A stretch of DNA of 32,656 nt from JAHEJB01 sp037969195. GTDB taxonomy: Bacteria; Bacteroidota; Rhodothermia; Rhodothermales; Rubricoccaceae. A model generated the notes under the pieces. It searched no databases, was not told the DNA's origin, and worked only from the letters and a program-made list of their open reading frames with translations. This document shows, piece after piece, positions 1 to 5,995 of this stretch; position 1 is the stretch's first letter; each line of letters begins with the position of its first letter. The position numbers were made by a program, and so were the translations under genes. The stretch is taken from contig JBBKWZ010000095.1 of the NCBI GenBank assembly GCA_037969195.1, positions 1 to 32,656 of the forward strand, read 5' to 3'.

Positions 1-71
1 AGGCTGCAGCCGAGGCCATGAAGCATGACGGCGTGCGGCCCGAGACCATGACGATGTTCCTCGAGTCATAG
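1..71 (+). CDS. 3' end of an unidentified gene (partial)
   Basis: An open frame enters from the left edge and ends at TAG 69-71. The last residues include HDGVRPETMTMFLES. Only about 22 codons are visible, so no family can be assigned. The frame has no stop and looks coding in composition, but that is weak support at this length. It lies just left of a dispersed repeat at 121-204, so it may be the last gene of the previous accessory segment. Confidence 0.35.
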   Translation, partial: AAAEAMKHDGVRPETMTMFLES

Positions 72-120
72 TCGGACTTGGCGACGCCTTGTGATGAAAC
101 CTCACGTTCGGCAACCACGG

Positions 121-204
121 GAAGGTGCTCAACCACGGGAATGAACCTCTTCGGCGGAATCGCTTGAAAAGGCACCTCCCGCGAATGGGAGGCAGAGGGC
201 GTGG
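121..204 (+). repeat. Dispersed repeat, copy A
   Basis: This stretch aligns by eye along its whole length with 1744-1827, at roughly 70-75% identity with one small gap. Shared blocks include GAAGGT, CACGGGAATGA, CTTCGGC, GTGGGAGGC-like and GGGCGTRG. An 11-base piece (CAACCACGGGA) occurs twice here, at about 112 and 130. It follows the end of a cut-off gene. No integron core sites are visible, so I call it only a dispersed, non-coding repeat associated with the accessory genes. Confidence 0.6.
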
Positions 205-272
205 GGCCAGGGTTGGTTCGGAAATGGAGCGTTCGTGCGTAAGGGTGAGGCTCAGCCCGGGAAAGAGGCGAC

Positions 273-464
273 CTACATGAGTGGCGCACCGCACTCACGA
301 CACTCTGCCGCGTTGATGGAATTGCCTTCTGAACACTCCGGGCACTCGGGTTCGTTTGGGCCAAGAGCTAGAACAACCCGCTGAGGTACCGGGCTTTTGA
401 CGACTCCTACAGCGTCGTCAAGTTCTTGACCGCAGTAACGACATAAGACTGCGCGGGACTCAAA
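273..464 (-). pseudogene. Zinc-ribbon protein remnant without a start codon
   Basis: On the minus strand a frame ending at TAG (273-275) encodes two cysteine pairs of zinc-ribbon type: CRYCGQEL, then CPECSEGNSINAAECRECG and a final APLM. The CxxC-x(n)-CxxC spacing and the trailing CGAPL are typical of zinc-ribbon domains of the zinc_ribbon_2 or DZR kind. The frame stays open upstream to about 640, but I find no ATG, GTG or TTG in it before the residues stop looking like protein. The gene has probably lost its 5' part by recombination or decay. An 8-bp inverted repeat (397-404 with 414-421) lies inside the coding part. Function is unknown; zinc binding is inferred from the cysteines. Confidence 0.6.
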
Positions 465-562
465 CCGACATCGAACCCCAAAACGAAAGAAACCTCTCTG
501 TTGGGAGGTCTCTGCTGAGTCGTATTCGATTGACCTGTATTGTGGTCTATTCTTAAAATAGT

Positions 563-712
563 CTAGGCGCGTTTCGCCGCCAGCGGCGGCGAGGGTTTGG
601 CCAAAATTTCCGAACCATAATCCTGAGCTTTGGCATTTTCAAGTTTTTCTTTGGCAGCAAGTTCTATTAAAGAACAGGTGTTATTACTTAATTTACTATT
701 CTTTCTCTTCAA
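563..712 (-). CDS. Possible short gene or gene tail after the YggT gene
   Basis: A minus-strand frame runs from a TTG at 710-712, inside the end of the YggT-like gene, to TAG at 563-565 (49 residues). The central part has coding-like composition (ELAAKEKLENAKAQDYGSEI) and the tail is Ala/Pro/Arg rich. The TTG has no visible ribosome-binding site, so this may be the tail of a gene whose 5' part was lost rather than a complete small gene. The tail falls on a GC-rich 6-bp palindrome near 578-594. I do not recognise the protein. Confidence 0.3.
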   Translation of the reverse strand: MKRKNSKLSNNTCSLIELAAKEKLENAKAQDYGSEILAKPSPPLAAKRA

Positions 713-1049
713 GCTTAGCTGCGGCTTCTGGCGTTGATACGGTTTTGCTCATAAGAAATAATCGGACGATTGCGAGTGCAACCATCCAATACACTAACAT
801 CGCCAAAAAAGTCGTCCACTCTAAGACACTGCCTTGTATAGTGGTTCTTGGAAATACTGCAAGAAAAGGAGCGACAAATGGCCATGTTACAGCGTAGATA
901 AAGCTCGTGAACCCCGCTTCAGGATTTGCTCCTGTCAGCTTGAGTACAAAACGGAATGCAAGCAATACCTCAAGGAGTGAAAGAAGATACCACACAAGTT
1001 GCGTACCCTTGAATAATGGTTTCGTAGTGGGAGAATTATAAGAATCCAT
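696..1049 (-). CDS. YggT-family-like small membrane protein
   Basis: A 117-residue protein with hydrophobic segments at about 20-40 (LVWYLLSLLEVLLAFRFVLK), 45-65 and 76-100. The pattern of a helix ending FRFVLKLTGANP, followed by an aromatic/proline stretch (VTWPFVAPF), is what I know from YggT-like proteins, which are small inner-membrane proteins of unclear role. The C-terminus is short and charged (AAAKLEEKE). The start is the ATG at 1047-1049, which has no Shine-Dalgarno. The gene and its flanks (about 600-1090) are clearly AT-richer than everything around them, suggesting separate origin. It ends in an accessory patchwork and has no functional partner nearby. Confidence 0.75.
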   Translation of the reverse strand: MDSYNSPTTKPLFKGTQLVWYLLSLLEVLLAFRFVLKLTGANPEAGFTSFIYAVTWPFVAPFLAVFPRTTIQGSVLEWTTFLAMLVYWMVALAIVRLFLMSKTVSTPEAAAKLEEKE

Positions 1050-1123
1050 AATTGTGAATGTTAAATGTTAGTAAAAGAGTTATATTAACGTCGCAATGCT
1101 CTCACGATGACAATGAGCACAGA

Positions 1124-1345
1124 AGTGGACCCCCAAAACTGGACAGGTGGCAGAGGTAGATTTTTCTGCGGGAGGGTCATGCTACATTGGCGAGGTTGTC
1201 ACCTTTGAAGAATACGGTATCAGGAGTTCTTCTGCCAAGGCTGGTGTGCCGTTGAAGACGGTGAGATAGTTCCCGATCTCGCGACGGCCTCACCCACGCT
1301 CTAGTACGCTTTGAGGTAGATCTCCTCGTATTTCAGGCTTCGCCA
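1124..1345 (-). mobile_element. IS3-family insertion sequence fragment (transposase 3' end plus terminal repeat)
   Basis: The left border carries TGGACCCCCAAAACTGGACA (about 1126-1145), the style of terminal inverted repeat found on IS3-family elements. About 30 bases inside is the end of a decayed OrfB transposase on the minus strand. The rest of the element, including the catalytic DDE region and the other terminal repeat, is missing: recognisable similarity stops near 1345. No target-site duplication can be assigned because only one end remains. Confidence 0.75.
1177..1345 (-). pseudogene. Decayed IS3-family transposase (OrfB) C-terminus
   Basis: Reading leftward, pieces of a typical IS3 OrfB C-terminus appear in different frames: WRSLKYEEIYLKAY, then an in-frame TAG where a Glu codon is expected, then SVGEA, a shift into EIGNYLTVFN, and another shift into RHTSLGRRTPDTVFF before the stop at 1177-1179. 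At least one nonsense change and two frameshifts are present, so it cannot encode an active transposase. The family is identified from the conserved WRSLKYE and SLGxRTP motifs. Confidence 0.75.
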
Positions 1346-1436
1346 GATGCCATTGCTTCGCAAAGCCTTGGGAGTCGCAATGCCGCCTGCTGGTTGCTTA
1401 GACTAGCTTGATCCACTCCTGCATGGAGGCAATTCA

Positions 1437-1712
1437 ATGACAGCAAACACAGTAAGCGGTGGTGCGCCGCACGCGAGTAGCGACACGATGAAGAAGTTAA
1501 AGAGGCATTCCGCGCTATCATTAATGATGTCTGTCGTCGGAGTCGTCATTGTGATAATTGTGGGCTACGTAGAAGACGATCCGATTATCCCGCCATTCAT
1601 CCTGATCGGACTTGGTATGGCGTGGTTTGTCATCACCAGAATCCGAATTGGTCGTTTTCAGAATCGACCTCGGCAGGTGAATGGCCGGGGCGAGGTAAAA
1701 CCCGCACCGTAA
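1437..1712 (+). CDS. Small two-helix membrane protein, unknown function
   Basis: A 91-residue protein. The ATG at 1437 is preceded by GGAGG with a 7-base spacing, a good ribosome-binding site that supports this start over the internal ATG at 1488. Two hydrophobic segments (about residues 27-45, SLMMSVVGVVIVIIVGYV, and 52-68) are separated by an acidic, proline-rich turn (EDDPIIPP). The N-terminus is polar and the C-terminus basic, so both ends are probably cytoplasmic. I do not recognise a family. It lies between the IS3 fragment and repeat copy B, as a single small gene flanked by non-coding DNA. Confidence 0.6.
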   Translation: MTANTVSGGAPHASSDTMKKLKRHSALSLMMSVVGVVIVIIVGYVEDDPIIPPFILIGLGMAWFVITRIRIGRFQNRPRQVNGRGEVKPAP

Positions 1713-1743
1713 CGTTTCGACGTTCACTTCAGCCGGAGTCTGC

Positions 1744-1827
1744 GAAGGTCGTCAATCACGGGAATGAGCGCCTTCGGCTGAAACGCTCGGAAACGCACAT
1801 TGCCCGAGTGGGAGGCCGTGGGCGTAG
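1744..1827 (+). repeat. Dispersed repeat, copy B
   Basis: This is the second copy of the sequence at 121-204. Together with the bases before it, it forms an imperfect long palindrome: bases about 1711-1733 (ending TTCAGCCG) pair with about 1775-1797 (starting CGGCTGAA), so the single strand could fold into a long hairpin with a loop of about 40 bases. It starts about 30 bases after the stop of the small membrane gene and ends about 75 bases before the HEPN gene. Confidence 0.6.
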
Positions 1828-1901
1828 AAGACGCGGAGTTCGCGGTTGTTGCGTACGTGAGGCCGGGTTGCAGTTGTGATGCTCGCAGATATATTGGGTT
1901 G

Positions 1902-2327
1902 GTGACCTATCTGAACCGAAGATCGCTCCAGCGAATCTCTAACCGTCGTGTCAGAGAAGCGCGTAGTCTCGTGCGAGCGGGGCATTTCCCCGGTGCGTAT
2001 TACCTAGTTGGCTATTCGGTCGAGTGCGCCCTAAAGGCGTGTGTGGCGAGGCAGATAAAGCAGAATGACTTCCCTGACAAGAATATGGTTACCAAGGCAC
2101 ACACACATAATCTTGAACAGCTGGTAAAAGTGGCAGGACTATCACTGGAGTTTCAACATGCCCGTCGATCCAATTCGGATCTCGAACTAAACTGGGCGAT
2201 AGTAAAGGATTGGTCAGAGACAAGTAGATACGACATTGAAATCACGTCCGCCCAGGCGAAGGACATCCTTTCGGCACTTACGTCGAGGAAAAACGGTGTT
2301 CTTACGTGGATAAAGTCCAAATGGTAG
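1902..2327 (+). CDS. HEPN-domain protein
   Basis: From a GTG at 1902 this gives 141 residues. An upstream TTG at 1800 is in frame but lies in repeat B and adds residues that do not look like the family. The core is a HEPN helical domain: LNRRSLQRISNRRVREARSL, then the hallmark GAYYLVGYSVECALKACVA, a His segment (AHTHNLEQL) and a C-terminal W(S)ETSRYD segment. HEPN proteins are often RNases or partners in toxin-antitoxin and defence modules. The Rx4-6H motif of active HEPN RNases is not visible, so nuclease activity is doubtful. Its stop overlaps the start of the next gene (ATGGTAG at 2321), so the two are probably translated together. Confidence 0.75.
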   Translation: MTYLNRRSLQRISNRRVREARSLVRAGHFPGAYYLVGYSVECALKACVARQIKQNDFPDKNMVTKAHTHNLEQLVKVAGLSLEFQHARRSNSDLELNWAIVKDWSETSRYDIEITSAQAKDILSALTSRKNGVLTWIKSKW

Positions 2328-2749
2328 AAACCGATCTCTCCAAGGACTTGATTGATGCAGGTGCGGAGCTGATCCGCCGTCTTGATGATGGTGGAATGCA
2401 ACCCGATGCCGCTTTTTGGTTTTACTTCCGGGACACGAGAGCATGGAAGCTTGTGCTTGCGGAGGTGAAAGTCGGAAAGACTGGGCCAAAAGAAATCTAC
2501 CGTAATATTCAGAGGACGCTTAATGCCGCCGGAGAGGCACTGCAGCCTCTAGAGCTTGACGACATTGCTTTAGCGAAGCCCGACGCACCGATGGTCGAGC
2601 TTCTCCGTCTCGCCATCCGTACAGGCCCAGGAATCGGGGGGGTGCGGTTCACCCAGAATGTTATCAATGGCACATTAATCGAAGATGCGTACATCTACAG
2701 GCTCTGGGATGGCCGAAATGGTCCGAAAAAGCAAGAGCACCTTCAGTAA
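2321..2749 (+). CDS. Uncharacterised partner of the HEPN protein
   Basis: A 142-residue protein from the ATG at 2321, which overlaps the stop of the HEPN gene; a GTG at 2306 is possible. The N-terminal half (LIDAGAELIRRLDD, then AAFWFYFRDTRAWKLVLAEV and KTGPKEIYRNIQRTL) resembles a widespread uncharacterised family that I know as small soluble proteins, sometimes beside HEPN genes. A helical linker and a conserved-looking stretch GIGGVRFTQNVINGTLIEDA follow. It has no nucleotidyltransferase motif, so this is not the classical HEPN-MNT pair. It carries no signal peptide or membrane segment. Possible roles are antitoxin or effector partner, by inference from the overlap only. Confidence 0.65.
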   Translation: MVETDLSKDLIDAGAELIRRLDDGGMQPDAAFWFYFRDTRAWKLVLAEVKVGKTGPKEIYRNIQRTLNAAGEALQPLELDDIALAKPDAPMVELLRLAIRTGPGIGGVRFTQNVINGTLIEDAYIYRLWDGRNGPKKQEHLQ

Positions 2750-2775
2750 TACATCCGTCGGCGCTTAACCTGCAG

Positions 2776-2846
2776 CGGTTCGGACGGAATCGAACCCCCG
2801 ACCTCCGGCGTCTTTGGGACAGCCACTTGGCCACCCGCATCATCAA
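2776..2846 (-). other. Degenerate tRNA-like sequence
   Basis: On the minus strand there is a D-arm-like GGCCAAGTGGC and a T-loop-like GGTTCGATTCC, about 40 bases apart. The acceptor arm does not pair, the T stem has mismatches and no sound anticodon stem can be drawn, so it is not a working tRNA. It looks like a remnant or partial copy of a tRNA, as left behind by elements that integrate at tRNA genes. A 62-68-codon frame crosses it and reads out a peptide containing PKTPEVGGSIPSEP, which I regard as non-genic. Confidence 0.4.
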
Positions 2847-2961
2847 TCGCGGGCGACTCGGCTAGGTTCAGTAGCCGCCGCTGAGGAGGGCTTTTCGGGG
2901 AAGAATCCTTACCCGACACCTTACCCATTAGAATAACAGCACTACCCAACTACAATATAGA

Positions 2962-2980
2962 ATAGGCTTAGAAAGCCTAT
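2962..2980 (-). terminator. Hairpin downstream of tRNA-Arg
   Basis: A perfect 8-bp stem, ATAGGCTT paired with AAGCCTAT, has a 3-base loop and lies 5 bases after the 3' end of the tRNA-Arg. On the minus strand it is followed by TCTATATTG, only moderately T-rich. It fits a terminator or processing hairpin for the tRNA transcript. Confidence 0.5.
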
Positions 2981-2985
2981 CCTTG

Positions 2986-3059
2986 TGCGCCCGACAGGAT
3001 TCGAACCTGTGACCTCTGGTACCGGAAACCAACGCTCTATCCAGCTGAGCTACGGGCGC
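2986..3059 (-). tRNA. tRNA-Arg (anticodon CCG)
   Basis: A complete cloverleaf can be drawn. The acceptor stem is GCGCCCG with CGGGCGC and discriminator A; the D arm is GCTC-GAGC. The anticodon stem is TTGGT/ACCAG with loop TTCCGGT, giving anticodon CCG (codon CGG). The variable loop is AGGTC and the T arm ACAGG-TTCGAAT-CCTGT. CCA is not encoded. It forms the right-hand border of the accessory patchwork, with a tRNA-like remnant about 140 bases downstream. Confidence 0.95.
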
Positions 3060-3131
3060 ATCGTCTGCACAAGATAGAAATCCGCATGGGGCGGTACAAC
3101 GCAACTAACCTGCAGTCTGAACGGATTCCGC

Positions 3132-4508
3132 GTGAACGGGGAGAAAACGGAAGGAGTTTGCGTTTCTTTGGCCTCCACTCCTCGTACCACCGTGCCCGTA
3201 CGCATTGCCTCTATTGAACCAGGATCGCTCGCCGAAGAACTCGGGTGGCACCCTGGAGACCAGATTGTGGCCGTAAATGGTGATGCGGTCGAGGACGAAT
3301 TGGATTTTCGCTTCAAGACTGCCGAAGAAGCGTTGGAACTACGCGTTCGCCGCAATGGCGAGCTGGACGTCCAGTACGTCACCAAGGAAATCGACGATCC
3401 GTTTGGGGCGGAGCTGGAGGAGTTCCGTATCAAAACCTGCGGCGACGATTGTCTCTTCTGTTTTGTTGATCAGAACCCCGTTGGCCTACGCGACACGCTC
3501 TACTTCCGTGACGGCGATTTCCGAATGTCGTTTCTCTACGGCAACTACATCACGGTCACAAACCTTCGCGAGCGCAACTTGCAGCGCATCGTTGAGCAGA
3601 AGCTGAGCCCGATGTATATCTCCGTTCACTGCACGGATGACGCGATCCGCCGCAAGATGATGGGGCACCGGACGCAGGATGATCGACTGAGTGAGAAACT
3701 GCGGTTTTTCCACGATAACGACATTGAGATGCACGCTCAAATCGTGCTCGTGCCCAACTTCAACGACGCGGGCGCGCTCGTCAAAACTGTTCTCGACCTC
3801 TACGAACTACACAACAAGCTTTTCTCGGTATCCATTGTTCCGGTCGGGTTGACGAGGCACCGCCGCGACCTAACCACGTTGCGCACGGTTTCGTCCGCTG
3901 AAGCTCGCCAACTTGTTCGGATGGTGCAGCGCTGGCAACCTTTCTTTCGTGAGCGCATCGGGCGAGGTTTTCTTTACCTCTCCGATGAAGTGTACCTGCT
4001 GGCGGGGCTCGATTTCCCACAGGAGGATGACTACGACGGATACCCGCTCATGGAAAACGGCGTCGGTATGAGCCGGGATTTCCTTAACGAGATCGAATTC
4101 CAGCGGAAGCAACTCCCGGCATCATTACCCCAGCCAAGAAAGTTGACGATAGCTACGGGGACACTTGCCGCGCCGATGATCGAGGAGCGAATTGCACCCG
4201 TGCTACGACAAGTCGAGAACCTTCAGGTTGACGTCGTGACCTGCGAGAACACACTATTTGGCGACTCAGTTACGGTGTCTGGTCTGCTGAATTTCAAGAG
4301 CTTCTCCGACGCGCTGCTTCCCCGCAAAGACAGCCTCGGCGATCTCGTCCTGTTACCACCAGACAGTGTCAACTTTGAAGGTCTGTTCCTTGACAACCGC
4401 GAGGGAATGAGTACGACCGAGGAACTCAGTGCGGCCCTCGGCGGCGTTCCGCTGGAGGTCTTCAGCGGCGACTGGGTCGAACTGATCGAGCGGCTGGCGA
4501 CGCATTAG
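3132..4508 (+). CDS. PDZ/DUF512 Fe-S protein (radical-SAM-like oxidoreductase family)
   Basis: A 458-residue protein. Residues about 20-85 form a PDZ-like domain (IASIEPGSLAEELGWHPGDQ, AVNGDAVED). Next comes the cysteine cluster CGDDCLFCFVDQNP and the hallmark GLRDTLYFRDGDFRMSFL..GNYITVTNL of the DUF512 family; the middle contains SVHCTD, RRKMMGHR and QIVLVPNFND, and the C-terminal third is the DUF512 domain. Family members are cytoplasmic and predicted to bind an Fe-S cluster; a role in ribosome assembly or metabolism has been suggested but is not settled. The GTG at 3132 is used here; a GTG at about 3195 would begin right at the PDZ domain, so the start is uncertain. It runs away from the tRNA-Arg and converges on enolase. 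Confidence 0.85.
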   Translation: MNGEKTEGVCVSLASTPRTTVPVRIASIEPGSLAEELGWHPGDQIVAVNGDAVEDELDFRFKTAEEALELRVRRNGELDVQYVTKEIDDPFGAELEEFRIKTCGDDCLFCFVDQNPVGLRDTLYFRDGDFRMSFLYGNYITVTNLRERNLQRIVEQKLSPMYISVHCTDDAIRRKMMGHRTQDDRLSEKLRFFHDNDIEMHAQIVLVPNFNDAGALVKTVLDLYELHNKLFSVSIVPVGLTRHRRDLTTLRTVSSAEARQLVRMVQRWQPFFRERIGRGFLYLSDEVYLLAGLDFPQEDDYDGYPLMENGVGMSRDFLNEIEFQRKQLPASLPQPRKLTIATGTLAAPMIEERIAPVLRQVENLQVDVVTCENTLFGDSVTVSGLLNFKSFSDALLPRKDSLGDLVLLPPDSVNFEGLFLDNREGMSTTEELSAALGGVPLEVFSGDWVELIERLATH

Positions 4509-4556
4509 CGAGCTTCAAACCTCGACCGCCATGTGGACGCATACGGGTTCTGAGGC

Positions 4557-5840
4557 TCAAAATCTGAACGCCTCCATTCCCGGGTAGATGGCGGTATCGC
4601 CAAGGTGCTCTTCGATACGGAGGAGTTGGTTGTATTTCGCGGTGCGGTCACTGCGGGAGGCTGAGCCCGTCTTTATCTGCCCTGATCCGGTAGCCACCGC
4701 GAGGTCCGCAATGGTCGTGTCCTCCGTTTCACCCGAGCGATGCGAGAGAACGGTTGCATAGGCATAGTGGTGAGCTAGCTCTACCGCTTCAAGCGTTTCT
4801 GTAAGTGTTCCAATCTGGTTGAGCTTAACGAGCAGCGCATTGGCGACGTCCATGTCGATACCGCGTTGGAGTCGAGACGTGTTCGTTACGAACAAGTCGT
4901 CACCGACTAGCTGAACGTGGTCGCCCAGGCGTTCCGTCAGCATCGCCCAGCCATCCCAATCATCCTCATCCATCGCGTCTTCCATGGAAATGATCGGGTA
5001 CTCTTCCGCCCATCCTGCCCAGAAATCGACCATCTCCTCGCTCGTCAATTTGCGGTTCGGATCGGATTTGTAGAACACGTAGCGACCATCCTGATACATC
5101 TCACTCGTCGCAGGGTCGAGCGCGATGTAAAGGTCTTCGCCAGCTGTGTAACCAGCACGTTCGATCGCTTCAAGAATGACGTCGATGGCTTCTTCGTTGC
5201 TTCCGAGGTTTGGCGCAAAACCGCCTTCATCTCCTACAGAAGTTGAGTACCCTTTGCTCTGAAGTACGTTCTTCAGATGATGGAACGTCTCTACGCCCAT
5301 CTGAAGGCCTTCTGAGAACGACTCCGCGCCGACTGGCATTACCATGAACTCCTGGAAATCGACGCTGTTGTCGGCGTGCTGGCCGCCATTGATGATGTTC
5401 ATCATCGGGACGGGCAGCCGGCGCGCATTTGGCCCGCCGAGGTAGCTGTACAGCGGAAGGCCAGCTGAAATAGCGGCGGCCTTCGCCACGGAAAGCGATA
5501 CACCCAACAATGCGTTCGCTCCAAGACGACTTTTGTTCTCCGTGCCGTCCAACTCGATCATGAGATGGTCGATGTGCGCTTGCTCGAACACGCTCAAGCC
5601 TTCAAGTTCAGGCGCGATCTCCGCGCCAACGTTCTCGACCGCTTTCAGCACGCTCTTTCCGAGATAGATCTCGTCGTTGCCATCGCGCAGTTCGACTGCC
5701 TCGTGCTCACCCGTCGAGGCACCACTCGGAACGGCTGAGCGGCCGAGAATGCCCTCATCGGTAAGTACATCTACCTCAACTGTGGGGTTACCACGGCTGT
5801 CTAGAATCTGACGGGCGGAAATGTTGACGATAAGAGACAT
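4557..5840 (-). CDS. eno: Enolase
   Basis: A 427-residue protein of usual family length. It interconverts 2-phosphoglycerate and phosphoenolpyruvate in the cytoplasm (glycolysis/gluconeogenesis) with two Mg2+ ions. Visible motifs are ARQILDSRGNPTVE (10-22), GASTGEHEA (40-48), NGGQHADN with the substrate-binding His (about 155), VGDEGGFAPN with the catalytic Glu (about 205), the metal ligands ALDPATSE (Asp 242), SMEDAMDEDDW (Glu about 287) and GDDLFVTN (Asp about 314), the catalytic LVKLNQIGT Lys (about 339), and SHRSGETEDT (366-375). The start ATG 5838-5840 gives the standard N-terminus. It is monocistronic: its 3' end converges on the DUF512 gene and it lies after a terminator at 5943-5973. 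Confidence 0.97.
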   Translation of the reverse strand: MSLIVNISARQILDSRGNPTVEVDVLTDEGILGRSAVPSGASTGEHEAVELRDGNDEIYLGKSVLKAVENVGAEIAPELEGLSVFEQAHIDHLMIELDGTENKSRLGANALLGVSLSVAKAAAISAGLPLYSYLGGPNARRLPVPMMNIINGGQHADNSVDFQEFMVMPVGAESFSEGLQMGVETFHHLKNVLQSKGYSTSVGDEGGFAPNLGSNEEAIDVILEAIERAGYTAGEDLYIALDPATSEMYQDGRYVFYKSDPNRKLTSEEMVDFWAGWAEEYPIISMEDAMDEDDWDGWAMLTERLGDHVQLVGDDLFVTNTSRLQRGIDMDVANALLVKLNQIGTLTETLEAVELAHHYAYATVLSHRSGETEDTTIADLAVATGSGQIKTGSASRSDRTAKYNQLLRIEEHLGDTAIYPGMEAFRF

Positions 5841-5942
5841 GGAGCAGGCGTTGGTTCGGAGTCGTCAAGTTCGCACATCGATTGACGCGTTCGAGACGGA
5901 GAATGGGAGAAGGCGGGCCTTCGCTAGCGCTGATGAATGAAG

Positions 5943-5973
5943 AAAGCCGTTCCCGATGGCCGGGAACGGCTTT
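5943..5973 (-). terminator. Intrinsic terminator of the distal TPR-like lipoprotein gene
   Basis: A perfect 13-bp stem (AAAGCCGTTCCCG with CGGGAACGGCTTT) and 5-base loop lie 23 bases after the stop codon at 5996. On the minus strand the stem is followed by a partly T-rich run (TTTCTTCATTC). It separates this gene from enolase. Confidence 0.9.
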
Positions 5974-5995
5974 CAATTCTGGAATCGATGAGGTG

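Noticed and set aside
397..421. Intrinsic terminator from the 8-bp inverted repeat TTGACGAC/GTCGTCAA
   Set aside because: It lies inside the zinc-ribbon coding remnant and has no T run after the stem.
1700..1900. Integron attC site around the palindrome and repeat B
   Set aside because: An RYYYAAC/GTTRRRY core pair at the expected ends is not present, and no integrase gene is in the window.
1800..1901. Longer HEPN gene starting at TTG 1800
   Set aside because: The added residues come from repeat B and an untypical stretch; the family begins near the LNRRSLQR segment.
2743..2949. A 60-70-codon gene on the minus strand with PKTPEVGGSIPSEP
   Set aside because: It reads through the degenerate tRNA-like sequence, and such translations are common artefacts at tRNA-derived sites.
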